Source: Phycomyces nitens
Taxonomy: Eukaryota > Mucoromycota > Mucoromycetes > Mucorales > Phycomycetaceae
Length of the DNA stretch: 64,000 nt
Direction of reading: 5' to 3'
NCBI GenBank assembly: GCA_022702545.1
Contig: JAHRBC010000008.1
Coordinates: 124,001 to 188,000, forward strand
Position numbers and translations under genes: made by a program. Shown here piece after piece: positions 58,801 to 64,000 of this stretch. Below the pieces are notes generated by a model, which saw nothing but the letters and a program-made list of their open reading frames with translations, ran no database searches and was not told the origin of the DNA. The first letter of the stretch is position 1. Each line of letters opens with the position of its first letter.

Positions 58801-58987
58801 TCCAGATCCTGACAATCTCAGACCAGTTGAGCAAGTTGACATCTGCCTCCCTGGTTTTGCACCAAACACGTTTGACAGCATCTTGCCAGTGTACAGGATT
58901 ATTTTGGAAGTGGCTACGGCCAAATTAAAAATTGAAAACAATGCAAGGATGCTGGTCATTCCACTGCCAAAAAAAATATATGCATAA
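55897..58987 (+). pseudogene. Tnp2-like CACTG transposase with two nonsense codons (CACTG-5)
   Basis: Exons 55897-56044 (148 nt; CYCTKCNGNAQGY, KRTSQRHNKIARID), 56109-56144, 56205-56414 and 56481-58987. Exon 3 contains TAG at 56240-56242, and its donor is GC (gcgagt) where the sister gene has GT. The main exon has TGA at 57803-57805, inside the conserved GFPYMKADEWKSW block. Catalytic blocks LTLNIDWFQPF, IIDLMHNLFLG and FGFERYNG remain. No frameshift is seen in the main exon, so decay is by point mutation. It is closest to the CACTG-3 transposase. Confidence 0.85.
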
Positions 58988-59118
58988 ATACAAATAAAAC
59001 TTTTCTCTCTCTCTCTCTCTTTTAAAGAAGCAAAAAACAAAACAAAGCCAAAATATACATATAGTCCAAATAGTGCGTATGTGAAACAGGGTGAAAATTA
59101 AGAGAAAAAGAAAACATT

Positions 59119-60305
59119 TTATTGTCTCAGTGACCACTGAGGAAGGGAGGGAGAAAGCCCCTCAGGGACTGCTAAATCCGCAACACGGCCAAATACTCTT
59201 AGTAGCATTTGGCGCACGTTGACACCCAAGCCAAGGAGTGAGTACAAGTCCAACAACTCAATCAACTGATTGAACTAATACACATTCATTAGAATATTAT
59301 TTTATGATTAAAAAGCAATAAAAAATCTTATTTAAATAATATGTTACCTCATCGCTCCTCCAGCTTGGGCGTACTGTGCAGATCATCCGCTGGCCAGGAA
59401 CTCCAGGAAACTCATCCTCAGACTCACCCTCAGACATTGCTGCCTTTTGGATGAGTGCTGAGCAATCATTGCCTATCGCATTGTCAATGGCATCCTTGTT
59501 GGAGAGGTATGCCATTCAATGGCAATGGAAATGCTAATCAAACATATGTTTAATATTGTTTTTCAATCTCAAGTCTTTTAGATGCTATACTATTACATAC
59601 ATCAGCTTCCCGGCTGGCTTTTCTGGCACAAACATTTGCGGCTACCCATGCCTCAGGAGATACCCTCTCCTGGCAACGCCTTCCGCAAAAGTTCCAGTAG
59701 ACACTGTCCCGAAGATCCCTTTGGCACAAGCCAGTGTTGATGAAAGTTGCACCCAGGTAGGCAAGGAGTTCAAGAACCAACTCCTTGTTGGGCGATTCAT
59801 TGAAATGAACCTCCGTTCTCTACCTGGGCCTGTTGTTGTTGGCTTGCACCATAGCCGGGTTGTTTGACCTGAAATTGGGTCTCCACAGATAGTCTCGTAT
59901 ATGTTGCTATTAAATTTTTATAAGCCAATGAATTGGTAAGCTATTGAGAATATTAATACTTACAAACACTTCTGTGGCGGCACTGGGGTTATACTCCACC
60001 ACAGCCGGGATGATGGGAACTGGGCCAGTGGCAGGGATGGCAACATGACTAGGAGCAGGGTCAACAATGGTGAATAGCTCCTCACCAAAGGCAGAAGCAA
60101 GCTCGGCGGCAGGAACTGCACTGTTGTTGGCAGCCACCAACTCAGCCAAACTGTCAATAGCCTCGACAGTACTGGCGTTGCCTTCGATGCTGGTGCCAAT
60201 GCGAGAATCTACCCTGACAAGGATGTTTTGAATATCCCGCAAGGTCTCCAACAATTGGAGTTGCTCATCGGTTGAGCGAGAAGTGGGAGTGGATCTTGGT
60301 GCCAT
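59119..60305 (-). pseudogene. Partner protein of CACTG-5 with two nonsense codons
   Basis: Exons 60305-59964, 59906-59601 (306 nt), 59533-59348 (186 nt) and 59274-59119 (156 nt). Exons 2-4 are identical in length to those of the CACTG-3 partner. Landmarks: coiled coil LLETLRDIQNILVRVDSR, QHIRDYLW, LLAYLGATF, basic RKASREAD, MSEGESEDE, RPSWRSDE and the end LPQWSLRQ. TAG replaces the conserved Trp after NNNRPR in exon 2 (near 59821), and TGA lies six codons into exon 3. Stop-to-stop distance to the transposase is 131 bp. Confidence 0.8.
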
Positions 60306-61653
60306 GGTCTATAGAATATCATATGTTTTCAAAATTAGCTTTATATTCTATTTATAAATTATAGACTCTACTCTTTACATACAAAATAATTGGTTTGCGA
60401 GTGCAGGAGGGTCGATTCAATTGTAAATAGATGGTCTTTATATACACAGATGAGTTTAATAAACAGATTCCTAATTACCCTTTGTATACTCTGTATAAAT
60501 TAATAAAAAATAATTTTGGATCTCTGCTTGAAATTAAATATCATTTCTTTCTTTCTTTTTGTTCTATCTTCTTATCTCTGTTGTTTTATCTCTACGTGGG
60601 TTTCTAATAAGACATTCTTTATACTAACAAATTAATGGCTTCTTTATAAATGTATACTCATCCCAATACATTCTCTCTACATTGCCCATCTAGACTAATC
60701 ATGATCAGTTACATGTGCCGGTGCCATCTTGCAAGTTATTCTGATTGTCTCTTTCTATCCTGTAGACCTCTTCCACTTGTACAGCCTATTATATGGTGCC
60801 ATCATCAGTGCCAGGGTAAATAAAATCTTTTCGTGTCCAATTTCTTTTTTCTCAATGTTTGTTATTCTACAATAGGCCGCCGCCATCACTGTCTACCCCA
60901 TCTGCCTCCTTCATCATCTACGACTGGTTATCATAATGGTAATGCCATTTCTTGGTCTTTGTGCTTTTCCCTAATATTATTCTGGCTATTTACTAATACT
61001 TTTCTATATTCTTAAAAAGTTATTGTTGGCCGCCATATACCATCCCTCTACTATAATCGCCAACTCTGTTTTTGGTATGTAAATCGATTTTTCTATCACT
61101 CAATTCACCCATATTAATTTATTTTATCCCATCTCTAGTCAATCTAATCATACAAGATGCCATGCCGCACAACTCTGCCCCTCTTTGCCCATTCTTATCC
61201 AATCCTTGCAATGTAAGTATAATATCCCTTGCATCTTGAATAGCACCCGCACTTTTGAATATATGTCACTAATATAACTTTTATTATATCAGAATACTAC
61301 TGCAACCACCCAAATTGCTGCCGGACCCTATTTTCAGGTATTGTTCAGTAGAGAAGTATCCGATCCAAGTAATATCAAATAGGCTGGTAGAAGCGGCAAG
61401 GATAGACAGTAATAGTATTAGAGCTTGTGTATAGAACCATTCTATTCTTTCCAATAAACACAAATATAAACCATAAACCTTTTAAGTACGGGGTATAAAA
61501 TGATGGAAAGAGTAATTATTGCTTGATTATACAATAATGAGTTTCAAAGAGTGGTCAATACTGGCAGTTTGAATGGGTAAACAATAATAAACCCTCACTA
61601 TTAGCGTATGAAAAACAACAATAAGATCGCCCTTTCAAGATGTAAACACAATA
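60306..61653. repeat. Subterminal region of CACTG-5
   Basis: No gene here. From about 60600 to 61560 it is the reverse complement of the region at 23196-24430 (and 2526-4240), with only about one copy of the ~235-bp unit (anchor ATCATAATGGTAAT at 60930). A block near 61330-61500 contains the conserved GCCGCTTCTACCGGCC-type sequence in reverse. Confidence 0.65.
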
Positions 61654-61906
61654 CCTGTACACCAAAAACATAATGTCGGATGTAACAATTGAGTATATCA
61701 AGTCAGTTAAGCATGTCAAAAATGCTAACAAACCTTTGTTCTATTTGCTGTCCCAACTTTTACCATGTTTATTTCGAGTCTTACAACCTGATAGGAACCT
61801 AGGTTCTCCTATCTGTCATATCTGTGTTTTACCATAGAAAATTCACAACTTTTCACATATTTATTTACAGTTTTACACATGATCTACTTTTACCATTTTC
61901 CCAGTG

Positions 61907-62000
61907 TTAGTGAACAAAGATAGCAAATAAAATGGGATTGGGTTTGAGGATTGCCAGATTTGACAAGCCCTCGGCAGTTCATGGTGGCAATGTTAATCAT
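61907..62000 (-). pseudogene. LINE ORF2 start
   Basis: ATG at 62000 opens ORF2 (MINIATMNCRGLVKSGN). It reads 31 codons before the CACTG-5 insertion, then continues in frame at 55653 with TLDILTLQETHA. The ATG overlaps the ORF1 stop as ATGA, suggesting coupled translation (inference from LINE biology). Confidence 0.75.
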
Positions 62001-63053
62001 AATTGAGTGGGAGAAGTATCCTCCATATCATCATCAGAGAATGAGGGGTTGTTGGGATCATTGAGGGCATTTTCATGAAATTCTTCCACAAGGTCAGTAG
62101 AGCTGGAACCGGTGCCCTCTGGTAGGAAGGCATTCCGCAGGGAATGGAAGATCAGACAGTGAGGAGGGTCAGGGACAGGGCTATCAATCTCCTGGTATTG
62201 GAGCTCATGGGAGTCAGTGGCCTTGAAGACTTCTGCCAGCACAGCAAAAGGGTTGGCAGTTTTGACACCAGGGGATGCCCGTGTAGCATAGGTGTGAGGA
62301 AGGGAGGTGTTCACTGAGTGAGGCAAAATAGGATGTTTTGCCATCTCAAATAGAATGACATCTTCTGAAGGTGGAGGGTGGGAGGGAGTGGCGGGGTAGG
62401 TTTTTTGGGCCTGGGGGGGGGGGGTAGGAATGTCTTTGGCAGTTTCTGTGAGCACTTAGAGGCTCCAGAGTCTGCCACAGAAAGTCTTGGGCATGCGATC
62501 TGGAAGTGACCGGGTTGGTGGCAGGTGAAGCATTTCTGGGTGTCTTGTGGGCGGGTAGGACAGGCTTCAATATTGTGGCCCATAGCGCGGCAATATGTGC
62601 AGTGAGAACCCATGCATGTCCATGTGGCCAGGATATGAGAAGAGTCAGACATGGGAATCTTGTAGAACAGTGGTAGGAGAGGTGTTGTTAGCATAGAAGG
62701 TCTTTCTACATAAGTGTAGCCTGAGCTGTCAAAGCATCTGCAGTGAAAGTGGATGCCTATCTTGCAGACAGTTTCATATAGAGCAAGACTGTCCATGATG
62801 AGGTGTTCAAGAGTTGGACGAGGTAGGAAGGGGAGTTTTGTCAAGTATAAGCAAAGAATTTTGGTGCCATTGGGTATTCCCTGAGAAGAGAAATACTATT
62901 CACCGTTAACCAGGAAGCCTTTGGTACAGATGTCAATACATGTGGCAGAGTCAAAAAGATGTATTTCATGCATCGTGGATTGTTTGGTGGGGAAAGATAC
63001 ACTGGCGATCTTGTTTTCGGGGATGGCTTCAAGGAGTGAGTCTCAGAAGGCAT
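61997..63053 (-). pseudogene. LINE ORF1 with CCHC zinc knuckles
   Basis: The region encodes an ORF1-type protein. An N-terminal part (TKILCLYLTKLPFLPRP) leads to two zinc knuckles (CTYCRAMGHNIEACP and CFTCHQPGHFQIACP near 62480-62590). A Pro-rich linker and an acidic C-terminus (FSDDDMEDTSPTQL) follow, with the stop at 61997. The frame changes between the knuckles and the C-terminus, next to a run of 12 G on the plus strand (62413-62424). It changes again near 62845-63053. The homopolymer shift could be a real lesion or an assembly error. It lies upstream of ORF2 on the same strand. Confidence 0.7.
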
Positions 63054-63248
63054 CTTCTTAAGAAGTTCTGACGGGGGGTTGAAGAAGAAAGAGTGGGATG
63101 TGATGCTTTTGCGCCAGACCCAGGAGGACGAGGCAGAGAGGGTAGAAAACAGGATAGATGGGACCTGAGCAGGTTTAGCAGAAGTGGTTTATGCATATGA
63201 TGGTTGTGTTGAGGTGTGAGCTATGGGGGTAGTAGTGGATTGACCTAT
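63054..63248 (-). other. LINE 5' region, no gene resolved
   Basis: Purine-rich plus strand continuing in the composition of ORF1. Presumed LINE 5' sequence, cut by the LTR at 63249. Confidence 0.35.
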
Positions 63249-63566
63249 TGTTAAATCAGAGGAAAACAAAGCACGGACAAGAGTACGGTGAGACTTTGTT
63301 TATTGAGAGAGAAAGAATTTGTGAATAAGATGAAGACTATTGCTATTCGTATTGTGCGTTTATATAGACATTGAGATGAGTGCTAGTGATGATATGATGA
63401 TATCATATAATGTCTGTTCTCTCTACCGACTATTAGATATGACTTGTTATTTTACTTAGTACTATTAACCAGTGTGTTAGTACTGGTTGTTAGTGTGTCT
63501 TTACGTATGAATAATGTATTTGGAAAGGTACACTCTTTAGTGCACTTCCAGTAGGTCGGTTATTCA
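63249..63566 (-). mobile_element. Solo LTR, TGAATAACC family (minus)
   Basis: On the minus strand, starts TGAATAACCGACC (at 63566) and ends GATTTAACA (at 63249). Nearly identical to 34400-34716 in the other orientation. Flanks CCTAT and CACTG do not match, because a CACTG transposon end begins exactly at 63567. Confidence 0.8.
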
Positions 63567-64000
63567 CACTGCAAAAAATACCCGATTTCAACTCTGAATA
63601 CATCAATTGAAACGAGGGGAGTATAGGTCTTGGATTAGCCCTTTTCTTGATTGCTCACTTTAGATGGCGTTAAGAATATTTGGTAGTTCTATTGGATGGA
63701 CATTAGAATATGTCTTTATTTTTGTTGATTATTCAACTACGATATTTTCTCTGTCTTTTGAAGGTCGCGAAATTAATATTCTTGGGGATGTTGAAAATAA
63801 ATTATCAAATATGGGCAAGAGTGCGCAGCTGAGACTACTTGAAATATATATTTAGTTAAAGTATATTTTAATGACGATGTACTTTGGTTAATGAAGAGTT
63901 GGAGAAATAGACATGATATCATATTATTAAAAGATGTATATACAAAACAACTACTTGGTATATAGTCATATATTTAAAATGAAATAATGTCAATTTCCAA
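63567..64000 (+). mobile_element. Left end of a further CACTG element (runs off window)
   Basis: Starts CACTGCAAAAAATACCC, the same terminal sequence as CACTG-1, immediately after an LTR. The rest is AT-rich subterminal sequence. A 63-codon ORF at 63664-63855 has no recognisable feature. The other end and genes, if any, lie beyond the window. Confidence 0.5.

Larger units (their letters stand above)
55654..61906 (+). mobile_element. CACTG transposon 5 (CACTG-5)
   Basis: Inverted ends CACTGGGAAAATGGT (55654) and ACCATTTTCCCAGTG (61906) are perfect for 15 bp. Flanking triplets are TTG and TTA, a duplication with one mismatch. The flanks are continuous LINE ORF2, confirming the boundaries. The 6253-bp unit holds a plus-strand transposase gene and a converging partner gene, both decayed. 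The subterminal repeat region is at 60306-61900. Confidence 0.9.

Overview
The window looks like a slice of a TE-saturated, AT-rich fungal genome. Protein genes have short (about 50-90 nt) GT-AG introns, Ty3-type chromovirus retroelements are present, and most coding sequence is Tnp2-type transposase whose first exon is a small Cys/His cluster. This resembles early-diverging (Mucoromycotina, Phycomyces-like) genomes; that placement is inference from style, not a database match. The only host-type gene I can defend is an elongator tRNA-Met at 38590-38662 (minus). Almost everything else is a nest of mobile elements, many of whose ends can be placed to the base.

The dominant system is a family of two-gene DNA transposons, 6.1-7.1 kb each, ending in CACTG(C/G)(A/G)AAA inverted repeats. 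One gene is a Tnp2-like DDE transposase (Cys-rich exon 1, acidic exon 3, about 2.5-kb main exon). The other is a four-exon partner gene that always converges on it. Five nearly complete units are here. The outer element (7903-20359) is flanked by AAG. The inner element (13444-19559) is flanked by TAA and sits inside the last intron of the outer transposase gene. The others are 22825-29326, 47334-54407 and 55654-61906. Remnants lie at about 2500-7075 and 46722-47333, and one more left end starts at 63567. Partner exon lengths are strikingly conserved (exon 2 is 306 nt in four of five copies), and I do not recognise the partner as a described family.

A second, classical CACTA lineage (ends CACTACGG) is represented by a 4729-bp element at 41820-46548, which carries a divergent transposase/coiled-coil gene pair. 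It is inserted with an AAT duplication into a solo LTR; the uninterrupted sister LTR at 33013-33352 gives the empty site. Three degenerate relatives (1-2247, about 4240-6439, about 35250-37720) keep only the transposase 3' end.

Retroelements: a Ty3 element on the minus strand (pol 20466-22824; its LTR is interrupted by the outer CACTG element); a truncated chromovirus A (29327-30182); a decayed chromovirus B (30183-34234) with a solo LTR inside pol; further solo LTRs at 34400-34716 and 63249-63566; a head-to-head LTR pair forming a 669-bp palindrome just downstream of the tRNA; a tandem array of LTR-like units (38880-40955); and a LINE (54408-63248) whose ORF2 is split by the 55654-61906 transposon.

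Layout: 1-7265 relicts; 7266-22824 Ty3 element with nested CACTG elements; 22825-29326 CACTG element with recombinant flanks; 29327-34716 retroelements; 34717-37720 CACTA relict; 37721-41627 LTR palindrome, tRNA and LTR-like array; 41628-46700 LTR with CACTA element; 46722-54407 CACTG elements; 54408-63248 LINE with CACTG element; 63249-64000 LTR and start of another CACTG element.
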